Of a stretch of 64,000 bases of DNA, positions 1 through 12,044 are shown piece by piece. Numbering within the stretch: the stretch's first letter is position 1; the number at the start of each line of letters is the position of its first letter. Below the pieces are notes generated by a model. The model made no database searches, was not told where the DNA came from, and saw nothing but the letters and a program-made list of their open reading frames with translations. Origin of the DNA: Inia geoffrensis (lineage: Eukaryota > Chordata > Mammalia > Artiodactyla > Iniidae); contig CM070901.1 of NCBI GenBank assembly GCA_036417435.1, positions 162,584,044 to 162,648,043 of the forward strand, given 5' to 3'. The position numbers and the translations under genes are program-made.

Positions 1-1675
1 TTCTTTAGACAAATTTTTCTATGCTTTCCTTTTCTGGTTTGCCCTTTTGGTGCTTTGGTAAGGAAATCCTTCCCTACCCAAGGTCATAAAAATAGTCCTT
101 ACTTTCTTCTAAAATATTTAAAGCCTTGCATTTCACATTCAAATCTTTATCCATCTGAAATTGATTTTTGTAGTGTTCTGAGATGGAGGTTTGATTTTCT
201 TTTCCTATATGGATCACCAGTTGTTGTAGCATAGATCATCCCAGGTCTACAAGGACAATTTCATCATATGTTGACTTTCCTTATGCATGTGGGTCTGTTT
301 GTGGACACTCTGTTCTCTTCCAATATGTTAGCACTAATCAGTGTGGCTTTATAAGTTTCATATCTGAAATGCAAGTCCCCTGCCTTGTTCCTCAGGTGTT
401 TCTAGGCTATTTTTCCCCTTATTAGTTTTCTTATGAATTTTGTAATTGGCTTGTCAAGTTCCTTGAAATATGCCTTGGAATTTTGATTGGGATTTTATTA
501 AATCTGTAGAACTATCTAAGGAGAGCTGTCGTCTCCTTACAACATTGAGTCTTCTCATCTACGAATATGATATATCTCTTTACATTTAGGTATTGAGTAT
601 CTTTCAATAACTTTCTCCAGAAACTTCCTGAACTTTTTATTGTTAGGCATATTCTTGTGTCTCTTATATTTTTTATGGTTATTGTAAGGGGTATCTTTTA
701 CACTAGGGTTTCTAAGTGTTGCTGGTAAATAGAAATACAAATGATGTTTCTATGTTGACCTTATAGCTATATTCTTTGTTTGAGTCTCATTAATTTTAAT
801 AATTTGCCTGTAGATTCTTTTGGGTTTTCTATGAGTAGAGTCAAAGAAGCTTAGAATAATGGAAATTTGTTTCTTTTTTTTTCTTATTCATTAGCGCTTC
901 ATTTCACTTTCTTGTCTTATTGCACTGGCTCCGGTTGAGAGATTGAAATCTCAAAACAATATTGAGTGGAAGTGGTGACAGGAGCCATCTTGTCTTGTTC
1001 TCCTGATTTTAAAGAAAATTCTTCTGCATTTCAACATATGCTGTAGGCTCTTGATAGACACATTTTAACAGGTTTAAAAAATTCCCTTCCATTTCTAGTT
1101 TGCTAAGAATTATTTTGTTGATCAGTGTTAAATTTCCTGGAGCATATATTGAGGTTAATCTGTTAATATGGCAAAAATCATTTACAGATTTTTCTAATGT
1201 GAGTTGATCCTTATATTCCTGGGATAACTCAACTCAGTTATAATGCATGATTATTTTTTCAGTAGCTTAATAGTGTTTATGACTTTCACAGTTATGATCA
1301 TGAGAAGTATATGAACTGTAATCTTTCTTATAATACCCTTGCCTGATATTTGGAATCAGTGGTATAGTAGTCTCAGAAAATTTATTAGGAACTGTCCCCT
1401 TTTTCCAAATTTCTGGAATTTTGGAATGATATATTCCTTGAAAGTTTGGTGGAAATCATCCGTAAAACAATCCAGGCCTAGCATTTTTCTTTTGTTGGAA
1501 TGATTTTAAGTTTATAATATAATTTATTTACATTAGCATAAGATTATGCAGACATTCTGTTTCTTCTTAGTCACTTTAAGTCAGTTATACTTTTCTAAGA
1601 AGATATCCATTTAATCTAAGTTTCAAGTTTATTGGCATACACTAATTCACTCTAATGTGCTGTTATTTTTTAATA
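1..1675 (-). mobile_element. LINE-1 ORF2 fragment (cut by window edge)
   Basis: The complement reads as LINE-1 ORF2 reverse-transcriptase sequence. Recognisable stretches include the region around the 'atattgagtcttctcatcta' block at 541-560 and the 'cttattgcactggctccggt' block near 920. All frames carry stops and indels, so this is a dead copy. It continues beyond the left edge of the window. It differs clearly from the other L1 copies here and is probably an old L1M-type element. Confidence 0.85.
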
Positions 1676-1689
1676 TCCCCATAAAATAT

Positions 1690-1862
1690 TTCAGCAGCCC
1701 TTCACAATGGTTATTATCAACCCCTCATTTTACATGAGGGGGAAAAAAAGGCTTGAGGAAAGGGAGTTACTTGCCCAGGCCACATATCCAAAGAGTGACA
1801 GAGTCAGGGTTTAGAACTAGGTATTTCTAAGTTGCAAACACATGCCATTCCTACTATACCAC
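1690..1862 (-). mobile_element. MIR SINE
   Basis: The segment follows the complement of the MIR core: a low-complexity 'cccctcattttacatgagg' box, an 'acttgcccaggccacat' box, and the tRNA-like end with 'gagtcagggtttagaac'. It is ancient and has lost its ends. Confidence 0.8.
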
Positions 1863-2254
1863 ACTAGGCTTTGAAGAATGGGGTAAGATTTGGACACACA
1901 TTTATGGGAAGGAAAGACAGTACAGCTGTAAAATAACCAATCCAAGAGCATGAAAGTGGGCAAGTGAGAAAGACATGGAGAGATCTGACTGGGCTGGAGA
2001 CTGGGCCAGATCCTCAGGTGAGGAGGGTGGTGAGGGGCAGTCTCGCCGTGATTCTTGGTGAGGTGTTCAAAGAAGCAGGAGAGCTGTATAAAAAAATTAA
2101 AAACAGAACAAAGAAGCAAGAGACACAGGCTTTGCCCCCAGCAGCCTCAGCATCCAGTTGGAGAGACATGACTGTATTCGGGGAGGCAAGATCAGGCTCA
2201 TTGCCACATGGGTGGTATGAACAATTAACGCTATCAGAGTTCGGAGAAGGGATG

Positions 2255-2390
2255 CCGGGGTGGTCAGGAAAGGCTTCCCTAGTGAAATAGGATTTGAACT
2301 AAGATCGGCAGGATTTGACTCATCATAAGGGGTAAAGGCACTGTAAGCAGGATACAGAGCATGGGCAAAGGTATGGCAACTGGAAAAGCC
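2255..2390 (-). mobile_element. L2 fragment (probable)
   Basis: The stretch 'ggtggtcaggaaaggcttcc' and the following 'gatttgaact' resemble the complement of the L2 3' region. The match is short and decayed. The flanks (1863-2254 and 2391-2774) contain nothing I can name. Confidence 0.45.
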
Positions 2391-2857
2391 AGGGATTTAG
2401 GAGATTGGAACCGAGCCTCAGCACCTGTATATCCTTTCTCCATTTACCACCTGCTGTCCAGCCTTCACCTCCACATTTTTCCCTCCCAGCAGTAGAAGCA
2501 AGGTTGTATTCTCTGACATCTGCCACAACACAGGGCCCCATGCCCAGAAGGGCCTCATAGCTGGTTTAGTACCTTGTTATCACTGTTTTGAAATTCTTCA
2601 TAATTTTATCTTGGAACTTGCGTTTTGTAAGTGAAGTCCGAAGTGACAACGGAGGATGCAAGTGAGCTGGGGAGGTCCATGCTTATATGTGCCACTGATC
2701 CTTATCACTCCATTTGCATAAAGTGGCCATGATGCCCCCTAAACACAGAATTCCAAAGGGCCCACGATGTGTGGGCAGGAGTTCAGCCACATGCAAAGGG
2801 AGTACAAGTTACCACTTCACACCCACAAGGATGGCTCTTATTAAAAAATTAATTTTA

Positions 2858-3170
2858 TGATACAGATGAACTTATTTGCCATGCAGAAGTACAGACACAG
2901 GCGTAGAGAACAGACGTATGGATACCAGGGGAGGAAGGGAGGGTGGGATGAATTGGGAGATTGGGATTGACATATACACTACTATGTATAAAATAGATAA
3001 CTAATGAGAACCTACTGTATAGCACAGGGAACTCTACTCAATGCTCTGTGGTGACCTAAATAGGAAGAAAATCCAAAAAAGAGGGAATATATGTATATGT
3101 ATAGAAGATTCACTTTGCTCTAAGCAGAAACTAACACAACATTGTAAAGCAACTATACTCCAATAAAAAT
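2858..3170 (+). mobile_element. Young cetartiodactyl L1 3' end, 5' truncated
   Basis: This segment ends in 'gcaactatactccaataaaa' followed by an A/T-rich tail, the usual 3' end of whale and ruminant L1. AT-rich duplications (attaaaaaattaatttta-like) flank it at about 2841-2857 and 3171-3190. Only the 3'UTR was copied, so it encodes nothing. It lies inside an older L1. Confidence 0.8.
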
Positions 3171-3345
3171 TAATTTTTAAAATTAATTTATAAAAGCAGA
3201 ATATAAGAAGTCTTGGTGAGGATGTGGAACACTTATACATTACTGGTATGAAAGTAAAATGGTGCAGCCACTGGAGAAAACAGTATGGCAGTTCCTCAAA
3301 AAAATTAAAAATAGAATTACCATGTGATCCTGCAAGTTCATTTCT

Positions 3346-3981
3346 TTTTTTTCCTTTTTTTTTAACATATTTATTGGAGTATAATTGCTTTACAATGGTG
3401 TGTTGGTTTCCGCTTTATAACAAAGTGAATCAGTTATACATAAATATATGTTCCCAAAGCTCTTCCCTCTTGCGTCTCCCTCCCTACCACCCTCCCTATC
3501 CTACCCCTCCAGGCGGTCACAAAGCACCGAGCTGATCTCCCTGTGTTATGCGGCTGCTTCCCACTAGCTATCTACCTTACGTTTGGTAGTATATATACGT
3601 CCATGCCTCTCTCTCGCTTTGTCACAGCTTACCCTTCCCCCTCCCCATATCTTCAAGTCCATTCTCTAGTAGGTCTGTGTCTTTAGTCCTGTCTTACCCC
3701 TAGGTTCTTCATGACATTTTTTTTTCTTAAATTCCATATATATGTGTTAGCATACGGTATTTGTCTCACTCTTTCTGACTTACTTCGCTCTGTATGACAG
3801 ACTCTAGGTCTATCCACCTCATTAGAAATAGCTCAGTTTCGTTTCTTTTTATGGCTAAGTAATATTCCATTGTATATATGTGCCACATCTTCTTTATCCA
3901 TTCATCCGGTGATGGACACTTAGGTTGCTTCCATTTCCTGGCTATTGTAAATAGAGCTGCAATGAACATTTTGGTACATGT
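3346..3981 (-). mobile_element. Young L1, 5' truncated, ORF2 C-terminus plus 3'UTR
   Basis: Read on the minus strand, 3969-3766 encodes the L1 ORF2 C-terminal region, for example DEWIKKMWHIYTMEYYLAIK. A 3'UTR and an A-rich tail follow, ending at about 3346. A 14-bp target duplication flanks it (gcaagttcatttct at 3332-3345; gcaagtccacttct at 3982-3995). It inserted into the older L1 in opposite orientation. Confidence 0.88.
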
Positions 3982-4045
3982 GCAAGTCCACTTCTGGGTA
4001 TAGACTCAAAGGAATCCAAAGTGGGGACTTGAATAGATGTTTGTA

Positions 4046-4501
4046 CAGGCATACCTTGTTTTACTGCACTTCACAGATATTGCATTTTTCACAACCCTGC
4101 ATCAAGCAAGTCTACTTGCAATATTTTTCCAACAGCATTTGCTCACTTTGTGTCTCTGTGTCACATGTATTTTGGTAATTCTCACAATATTTCAAGATTT
4201 TTCATTATTACTGTATTTATCATTGTGACTGTGATCAGTGATCTTTGATGTTATTACTACAACTCGGTGAAGGCTCAGATGATGGTTAGCATATTTTAGC
4301 AATAAAGTATTTTTAATTAAGGTATGTACATTGGGTTTTTTTTGACATAATGCTATTGCATACTTAATAGACTACAGTATAATGTAAACATAACTTTTAT
4401 ATGCACTGGGAAACCAAAAAGTTTGTGTGACCCACTTTATTGTGATATTCACTTTATTGCAGTGGTCTGGAACCAAGCCTGCAATATCTCTGGTATGCCT
4501 G
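4046..4501 (+). mobile_element. Tigger1-type DNA transposon, internally deleted
   Basis: The ends are inverted repeats, CAGGCATACCTTG on the left and a matching TGGTATGCCTG on the right. TA duplications flank it at 4044-4045 and 4502-4503, typical of Tc1/mariner-pogo elements. The left end of the family runs to about 4258, where it joins the right end directly (actcggtgaaggctcagatg), so the transposase gene has been removed. It is a non-autonomous copy sitting in an L1. Confidence 0.92.
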
Positions 4502-5069
4502 TATATCCATGTTCGTAGCAGCATTATTCACAATAGTCAGAAGGTGGGAACAACACAAGGGTCCATCAACAGATGAATGAATGAACAGAATGTGATATAT
4601 AACATATTAGAATATTATTCAGGCTTTAAAAGGAAGGAAACTTTGACACGTGCTACAATATGGATGAACCTTAGACATTATGCTAAGTGAAATAAACCAA
4701 TCACAAAAGGACAAATACTGTATGATTCCACTTATATGAGGGTCTTGGAAGGATCAAATACATAGAAACAGAAAGTAGAATGGTAGTTTCCAAGGCCTGA
4801 GTGAGGGGAGAATTGGGAGTTATTGTTTAATGGGGATGAAGTTTTAGTCTGGGAAGATGGAAGTTCTGGAGATGGATGGTGGTGATGGTTACACAACAAA
4901 TGTAAATGTATTTAATGTCAGTGAACTGTACACTTAACAATGGTTGAAACGATAAATTTTATCTTATGTATATTTAATTACAATTTTTAACATCAGTACA
5001 AAGTAAGTATGTTACATCTGTGACTAGGTGGGGGCACTGACAGCTCTAAGAAAACCATGCTTTTCATTG

Positions 5070-5577
5070 GGTATTAGGATTCACTAGAGAAACAGAACCA
5101 ATAGGATATATAGATCTACAGAAGAAGGTTTATCATGGGAATCGGTTCACACAATACTAAAGCTGAAACATACCATGATATGTTGTCTGCAAGCTGGAAA
5201 GCTGGTGGTATAATTCCAGCTGAGTCCGAAGGCCTAAGAACGGGGGTAGGGAGGAGTGGGGGCACTGGTGTAAGTCCTGGAGTCCCAGGCCTGAGAACCA
5301 GGAACTCCTATGTTCACGGGCAGGAGAAGATGGGTCTCAGCTCAAGAAGAGAGAGAGGATTTGCCCTTCCCCCACCTTCTTGTCCTATTTGGGCCCTCCA
5401 TGGATTGTATGATGCCAGCCCACACTGGTGAGGGTGGATCTTCTCTACTCAGTCTACTGATTCAAATGCTGATCTCTTCCAGAAACACCCTCACAGACAC
5501 ACCCAGAAGTAACGCTTTACCAGCTATCTGGGCATCCTTTAGCCCAGTCAAGTTGACACATAAAGTTAACCAGCACA
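5070..5577 (-). mobile_element. Solo MLT2-type LTR (ERVL class)
   Basis: On the plus strand the element opens with ggtattaggattcactagag and closes with agttgacacataaagttaac, the complement of an MLT2-type LTR. CATTG (5065-5069) and CAATG (5578-5582) flank it, a 4-of-5 match to the 5-bp duplication expected for ERVL. No internal sequence adjoins it, so it is a solo LTR left by recombination. Frames open at 5135-5642 are LTR noise. Confidence 0.85.
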
Positions 5578-5582
5578 CAATG

Positions 5583-6030
5583 GAGCCAGAACTTGATTCA
5601 AAGGCAGAAAGAAAGTCATGGCCTTCTAAGAAACATGAATGACCAAGAAGTCCTAGACATCCTTTTTCGCTTGTGTTACTTCCTTGCATTAGACAATCAG
5701 TTATGCTGAAAATGATGGCACAGAAGCAAAGGGAAAGTAGGGGATTCCTTTGCTTTTCAGCCCTTCCTTCTCATCAATAAGCTGAATGCAGAGAGTTTTG
5801 GTAGAATGTGTGCCTAAAAAGAATAAAATAAGCACAGCTCAGTTAGCTTTGTGTAGTGCTTCCACCGTTCTGGTAAGAATGAAATACATGTTTATGATGA
5901 GCTACAAAATACAAGTTGTGTAATTTCAAAGATCCTACATATGAGTTAGATGTTCCTATATTTGCATTATACAAATTAGCATTATACAATATAAACGTGA
6001 ACAGTAAAATTTATGCTAATAATGAAATAT
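5583..6030. other. Unassigned AT-rich interval
   Basis: No gene or named repeat is recognised. A short tandem duplication is present near 5963-5992 (gcattatacaa twice). Confidence 0.4.
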
Positions 6031-7080
6031 CTTAATTTTTTCTTCACTTAGTATGACATTAAATACAAAATACAAAATACCATGATGAGGCCAAAATTAT
6101 TCTAATATCAAATACAGATAAAGACATTACAAGAAAGGAAAACTACAGGTAGTATCTCTCATGAACATAGCCACAAAAATCCTCAAAAAATATTAGAAAT
6201 CAAATCCGACAATGTATAAAATGAATTATATGCCATAAACTTTATTCCAAAGAAGACTACAGATGGCCAACAGACACATGAAAGGTTGCCCAACAACAGT
6301 AATCATCAGGGAAATGCAAATCAAAACCACAGTGAGGCATCACCTCACACCTGTCAAAAGGCTATCCTCAAACAGACAACAAATAACAAGAGCTGGCGAA
6401 GATGTGGAGAAAAGGGAACCCTCATGCACTGTTTACGGGAATGTAAATCGATACAACCGCTATGGAAAACAGTATGGAGGTTCCTCAAAAAGTTAAAAAT
6501 AGAACTACCATGTGACCCAGCAATTCTACTTCTGTTTTCTTCAGAAAACAAAGGCACTAAGTTGAAAAGATATATGTGCCCCATTATATTACTACACTAC
6601 AGGTTAAGAAGTATATTATACAAAGGTACACTATGATAAACTAAAGATGGGTATTGTAAATGCTAGAGCAACCACTGTAAAAATAAAAGAGGCATTTCTA
6701 ATAATCAATTGATCCAAAAGAAGACAGGAAAAGAGAAACAACCAAGAACAGATATAACAAAAAGAAAACAAAAAGCAAGATGGCATGTTTGAATTTAACC
6801 ATTTAAGTAATTCCACGAAATGTAAATGCTCTAATTCTGGACAAGGCAAACTTAGGGGAATAAAGAAAAGATTAGTGGTTGTCAGGGGCTGAGGGTAAGG
6901 GAAGGAGGTTGGCTACAAAAGAACATAAGGGAGATTTTTAGAGTGATAAATGGTTCTATATATTGATTATGGTAGTGGTTTCACAACTATATGCACTTGC
7001 CAAAATTCATAAAATGGTAAAATAAAAAGGTGAATTTTTCTACATACAAACTATGCCTCAATAAATCTGTTTTTAAAAAT
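6031..7080 (+). mobile_element. LINE-1 fragment, rearranged ORF2 and 3'UTR
   Basis: The segment contains an RT-region piece (about 6030-6240), then the ORF2 3' end and 3'UTR. Recognisable blocks are 'atcagggaaatgcaaatcaa' at 6304 and 'tggttgtcaggggctgaggg' near 6877. Large internal deletions are present. It ends near 7075 at an A-rich stretch. Confidence 0.82.
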
Positions 7081-7371
7081 TGTAATTAGTCCAACACCCC
7101 AAATAAAAGAACAGGATTGTCACATTGGTAAGAAAAGTTTTAACAGACCTAAGTAAATAAAAAGATATATCATGTTCATGGGTGGGAAGATTCAGTATTA
7201 TTAAGATGACAATGCTCCCAGAATTGATCTATAGATTCAACGCAATACAAATCAAAATCCCAGGAGGATTTCTAATGAAATTGACAAACTGGTTTTAAAA
7301 TTCATGTGAAAGAGCAGAGGATCCAGAAGAGCCAAAACCATTTTGAAAGAGAAGAATAAAGTTGGACTCTT

Positions 7372-7591
7372 GGGGCTTCACTGATGCACAGTGGTTGAGA
7401 GTCCGCCTGCCAATGCAGGGGTCACAGGTTCGTGCCCCGGTCCCGGAGGATCCCACATGCCGCGGAACGGCTGGTCCCGTGAGCCATGGCCGCTGAGCCT
7501 GTGCGTCCGGAGCCTGTGCTCCGCCACAGGAGAGGCCACAGCAGTGAGAGGCCCGTGTACCTCAAAAAAATTAATTAATTAATTAATTTCA
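7372..7591 (+). mobile_element. CHR-type tRNA-derived SINE
   Basis: The SINE head (ggggcttcactgatgcacag) and body (gtccgcctgccaatgcaggg, then ggttcgtgccccggtccc) match the cetacean CHR SINE. The tail is A-rich with a TTAA repeat. A 14-bp target duplication flanks it with one mismatch (aaagttggactctt at 7358-7371, aaagttgaactctt at 7592-7605). The polymerase III A and B boxes are of tRNA type. Confidence 0.95.
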
Positions 7592-7807
7592 AAAGTTGAA
7601 CTCTTACTACCCGATTTTAAGACTTACTATAAACCTATAGCAAGTGATAACAGTGGGTGTTGGTGTATTAGACATAGAGGTCAATGGAGCAGAATAGGGT
7701 TCAGAAATAGATCCACACATACAGGCCAACTGATTTTCAACAGAGATGACAACGTAATTCAAAGAGAAAGAATAGTCATTTCAACAAATGGTGCTGGAGC
7801 AATTGGA

Positions 7808-7895
7808 TAGCCATGTGCAAAAAAAAAAAAAAAAAGAAAAAAACACCTATACCCATTCCGCTTCATTCACCACACACACACACACAGACACACAT
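7808..7895. repeat. Poly-A and short (CA)n tract
   Basis: An A-run of about 17 (7810-7826) is followed by cacacacacacaca near 7871-7885. It lies inside the L1. Confidence 0.8.
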
Positions 7896-9012
7896 TGACT
7901 CTAAATAAATCACAGACCTAAACATAAGAGTTAAAACTATAAAATTTCTAGAAGAAAATGTAGGAGAAATCTTTGTAACCTTGAGTCAGGTAAATATTTC
8001 TTAGGACAAAAACACACAAACCTTAAAAGGAAAAAAAATTGGACATCATCGCAATTTTTAAATATTGTCTATTTGAAAGGCATACTCAAGGAAATGAAAG
8101 CCACACACTAGGAGAAGCTGTTTCCAAATCAAGCATCTGATAAAATATATAAAAGTCTTGCATAATATATAAAAACTCATATATGTAAAACTGTTACAAC
8201 TCAATAAGAAGAAAATAAACATCAATTAACAATGGGCAAAAGTCTTGAACAGCCACTTCACTGAAAAAGACGTACGGATGGCAAAGAAACACCTAAAGGA
8301 TCCTTAGCATTATGAGTCATCGGGGAAATGCAAGTTACAACCACAATGAGACACCATTACATACCCACCAGAATGGCCAAAATGAAGGAGACTGCAATAT
8401 CAGGAGAAGACCGAGGCACCAGAAATTGTATTCATTGCCAGTGGGTGTGCAAAATGGGACAGCTTGCTTTGAAAAACTGTTTGGCAGTTTCTTACACAGT
8501 TCAGCACACATTTTTCCATACAGCCCAGTAATTCTGCTCCTAGACATTTACCAAGGGAAAAAAATGTGTCTACACACAGACTTGTATGTGAATTCCATAA
8601 CAGCTCCATTCATAACAGTCAGAGACTGACAAATGAATAAACAAAATATGGCACATCCGTACCACAGAATACCAGCCAGCCATAAAAAGGAATGATACGC
8701 AGAACATCATGGATGAATCTCAAAAGCATTACACTAAGTGGAAGAGACCAGACACCAAAGCCTATATACATTGATACATTATTGTGGAGAAAGCAAAACT
8801 GTAGAGACAGAAATCAAGCCAGTGATTTCCAAGGGCTGCAGATGAGAGAAGATGCACTTCAAAGGGAGGTGAGGGAATTTCATAGGATGATGGAAATATT
8901 CTACACCTTGACTGAGGTGGTGGCTATAGTACTCTATGCATTTGGCTGAATTCATTGAACCATTTACTTTAAAAGAGCTTTATTTTATGTAAATTATACT
9001 TCAATAAAACTG

Positions 9013-9655
9013 ACTGCCTCTACAGCAATTTGCTTAAAAGATCTTCCAACTCGATTCTGTTCATTCTGTTCCAACTCTTCATTTCTGATTGACCCCTCCC
9101 CCCTCTGGTTGACCTCTAAGCCTCCCTTGACGGCTCACTCATGTGTCACAGACACGGGCCAGGCAAGAGTGCGGAGGGTCTGGTCAGATCTGTCCCCATA
9201 TAGGAAACCGCCGGGCGTGCAGGTCATCCTGGCAGTGCTGAGTGAGTCCTGGGCCCGTGTCCTGGGTGGGTTGCGCAGGGTGATGGGGACTGTGACCTCT
9301 GCAGAGAAGCTGCTGGAAACTGGAAGGAGGGGGAGGGCTGCCCAGCACTTGTTCCACCGAGTCAACATGTCCTTCCTGCTCAGGGGCCGAATGCCTGTCC
9401 CGGCTCCGCAGAGTTCGGTGTGACCAGGCTTGGGGGTGCCTGTCTGCTAGTCAGCACCAGCCGGGCCCCAGAGCCGCCACCTCTCTGTAAAGAAGGTGGG
9501 CACCCCTGGGGCTCCGTGCACACGTGTGCACCTGGGCATGTCCCTGCTGCCTCCTCTGCTCTCTGGCCTCCCTGCCCAGGCTGCCCCATCAGGGACATAC
9601 TCCCAGGGGGCAGCTGACAGCGACAGAGCCTCTAGCGGGGCTGGCAAGCTGAAGT
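9013..9655. other. Unassigned GC-rich interval
   Basis: Composition shifts from AT-rich L1 to GC-rich DNA. Short frames are open on both strands, up to 123 codons (9818-9447, minus). None shows a family motif, splice context or codon pattern that I can support. Confidence 0.4.
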
Positions 9656-9657
9656 CA

Positions 9658-9832
9658 TAAAGTGATCCTCCTGACAACCCTCTGACAAGGAAATGATGAC
9701 ACCGAGGGGGACAGGGGAGGCTCAGAGAGGATGAGCCACTTGCCTCTGTCACACAATAGGAGGTAGCAGAGCCAGGATTCAAACACAGGTCTACTCCAGA
9801 GCCCACACTCTTACCCATAGCTCCACACAGCA
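9658..9832 (-). mobile_element. MIR SINE
   Basis: The complementary MIR core is visible as 'gaggctcagagaggatgagc', then 'ggattcaaacacaggtctac' at the tRNA end. It is a decayed fragment. Confidence 0.82.
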
Positions 9833-9954
9833 GCGTGACCTCAAGGCCACCCCGACCTCACCTGTGACATCACCTGCCTTGCAGATGGTGAGCGTGCCAT
9901 CCCCTCCACAGCACATCCACATGCACAGTCTCCATTGCCTGCAGCAATGGAGAG

Positions 9955-10097
9955 GGCGTGAGAGGTATCATCTCCACTGGACAGAGGAGGAGACGAGAGC
10001 CTCGGAGAAGGGAGGGGACTCGTCCTAAGTCATCAGCTGGCTGTAAACTGGCAGGGCTGCCATTTGGCTCAGGTCCACGTGATGCCAATGCCTCAGG
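9955..10097 (-). mobile_element. MIR SINE fragment
   Basis: The blocks 'ggacagaggaggagacgaga' and 'aagtcatcagctggctgtaa' follow the MIR complement at lower identity than the neighbouring copy. 10098-10599 has nothing further that I can name. Confidence 0.6.
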
Positions 10098-10597
10098 CTA
10101 GGATGATAGGGGCTCATCCTTGGCCAGCCCTGCCACTCCCTGAGCTGTCAACACCCCAGCTCCTCCATTGACGCCATCACTTTCCACCAGCCCATAATCC
10201 TGGCGAGTCCTCTGTGCTGGGCTCTCTTCAGCTCTGGGAGAGCGTCTACTGGATGTCAACTACAGCTCCTGCCACTCTGGAAAACTCTAGTCGAGGCGGG
10301 TGCAGGGCAGGGGGGGACCCTCAGCATTATAAGGGTGAGCTTTGCTTCAGATTTCAGATGACAGGGTCTTGGAGGAAGAGAAAGCACTTTGGATGGCAGA
10401 ACCGGGGTAGGAAGAAGGTCTCCATAGGCTAGAGCTGCTGAGGGAGACTCACAGGGAGGGATTCCATATGTAAATGTGAGTTTAGCATGCAGTGCAAATT
10501 TCTGAGCTGAGATGAGAAAAGCAAAGCAATGGCTTAGGTACAGAGGAGAGAGAAAGGTTTTGATGGGAGCTGACAGGGAGCTCAATGTGAACCCATA

Positions 10598-10798
10598 GAA
10601 ATCAAGTGTTTACTATATATTAGATACTCACGTGAGGTTTATCCTCCCAACACACTTTCAAGGTTGGCATCATTAGCAAGAGAAAACTGAAGCTCAGAAA
10701 GCTAAAAGTCACAGAGATAGTAAGTGGAGAGCTGATATTTGAATTTTGGTTTACCTGACTCTGAAGCCAACACACTTCTGTGTACCTTACTGCCTGGA
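10598..10798 (-). mobile_element. MIR SINE
   Basis: The MIR complement is seen from 'gtgtttactatatattagat' through 'aaaactgaagctcagaaagc' to 'tttacctgactctgaagcca'. It is nearly full length. Confidence 0.82.
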
Positions 10799-11092
10799 TA
10801 TGTTAATAGAGGCATGGAGTCTAGAAGAAGTGAGATGAGAGTCTGGCTTAGCTGGGAGGCTGAGACCTATGCGCCCTTCTGAGAAACAAACCTAGAGGGT
10901 TGTAGATAAGCTGAACTTTGTCTAAGTGCCTCCAGACTAAAAAGGACATGGAAACAAGGTCACATGAGTAAGTACATTAATTTGCTAGTTTTCTTAGTTT
11001 GCTCTTATGTTCTAGATTCTCTTGTAGGCGCTGGAGACAGAGAGGTGAAGATCAACAAGTCCCTGTTCTCATGGAGTTTATATCCATGAAAT

Positions 11093-11215
11093 GTTAGATT
11101 ATATATATATAGTATATTAAAATATATTAAATATTTATGCATTAAATATTTATATATATTATGTAAATGTATGTATAAATATGTATGTATATATAAATAA
11201 ATATATATGTCTAAA
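11093..11215. repeat. AT-rich low-complexity repeat
   Basis: Imperfect TA/TAAA/TGTA units run for about 120 bp. This is probably an expanded microsatellite. Confidence 0.85.
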
Positions 11216-11221
11216 TCTCTC

Positions 11222-11470
11222 TATGTAAAAATTTTCAATACTTTTTGGTAGGTACTTCTAAGCGAAGTTGCTGGGCTATAGGTTGGTTGTATATAGAAAC
11301 TACCAAACTGTTTTCCAAAATAGGTATACTATGTAACACTCCCAGAAGCAATGTATGAGAATTCCAGTCACCCTGCCTCCACATCAACACTTGGTATTGT
11401 CAGGGTCTTTAATTTTAGCCATGACAGCTAGCTCATGATATTTTCAATTTACATATCCTGGGTGACTAAT
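11222..11470 (-). mobile_element. LINE-1 3'UTR fragment
   Basis: It contains 'accaaactgttttccaaaat' and 'acacttggtattgtcagggt' in the minus-strand L1 order. The segment parallels 14400-14640 closely, so both are copies of the same L1 3' region. Confidence 0.82.
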
Positions 11471-11566
11471 AATATCATATATATAATGTACGTATATATA
11501 TTATATATACATAGTATATATTATAATGTATGTATATGTAATATATATGAGATATAGATATAGATC
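11471..11566. repeat. AT-rich low-complexity repeat
   Basis: Imperfect TA/TGTA units mirror the tract at 11093-11215 on the other side of the L1 piece. Confidence 0.85.
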
Positions 11567-11660
11567 AAGTAGTGATGTGTTCTATGGAGCAAAAGGAGGA
11601 CTGGAAAGGGACCAGAGATGAGAGTTCTAGTAGAGACGGTGGTCAGGTAGAATCATGGAG

Positions 11661-12044
11661 ACTAGTTGGGGGAATTGTATAAGCCCAGGTGAGAGATGGC
11701 AGTGACTTGGATGTGGGTGTGGTATAGGAAGGCATGAGAGATGGTCACTTACACAGAAACTGTTGAAGGAACAAGACATTCATCCTAAAAAGACTCTCAG
11801 GTGGACACAGTGCTGCCCTCCAGCTTCGGAAGGGTTGTCATATGGACCAGAAGTTAACACTATTCTCGGGGCCCCAAAGAACCAGGAATGTGAGTGAGGT
11901 CAACAAGGAAGCTGGCTTCACTTTGCAAAGACAAAGACCCTTCTGTCAGTTCTGACCACAGTTGGACCATGCTTGCTGGTGGAGGTGTAGAAGTACAGAT
12001 CAGCTTTCAGGGCTGCAAAGTAGTGGACAATTAGCCTCTATGAC
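11661..12044. other. Unassigned interval
   Basis: No gene or named repeat is recognised here. Confidence 0.35.

Larger units (their letters stand above)
2775..4992 (+). mobile_element. Old LINE-1 3' region, host of three insertions
   Basis: Pieces of one old L1 3' end can be followed in order. They are 2775-2857 ('accacttcacacccacaagg'), 3185-3345 (gaggatgtggaac, then atggcagttcctcaaaaa), 3982-4045 (cacttctgggtatagac) and 4504-4992, which ends in the 3'UTR. Two younger L1s and a Tigger element separate the pieces. The copy is non-coding. Confidence 0.85.
7081..9012 (+). mobile_element. LINE-1, 5' truncated, ORF2 C-terminus and 3'UTR
   Basis: A second L1 begins directly after the previous one in the same orientation. 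It runs from the ORF2 region (catgggtgggaagattcagt near 7180) through 'cagactgacaaatg'-type 3' sequence and ends with 'cttcaataaaactgact'. A CHR SINE interrupts it at 7372-7591. Its frames are broken. Confidence 0.85.
11005..11660 (-). mobile_element. L2 fragment, interrupted
   Basis: 'gcgctggagacagagaggtg' and 'tgttctcatggagttta' (11030-11090) match the complement of the L2 3' end. The likely continuation 'gatgtgttctatggagc' resumes at about 11573. AT-rich DNA and an L1 piece lie between. Confidence 0.6.
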
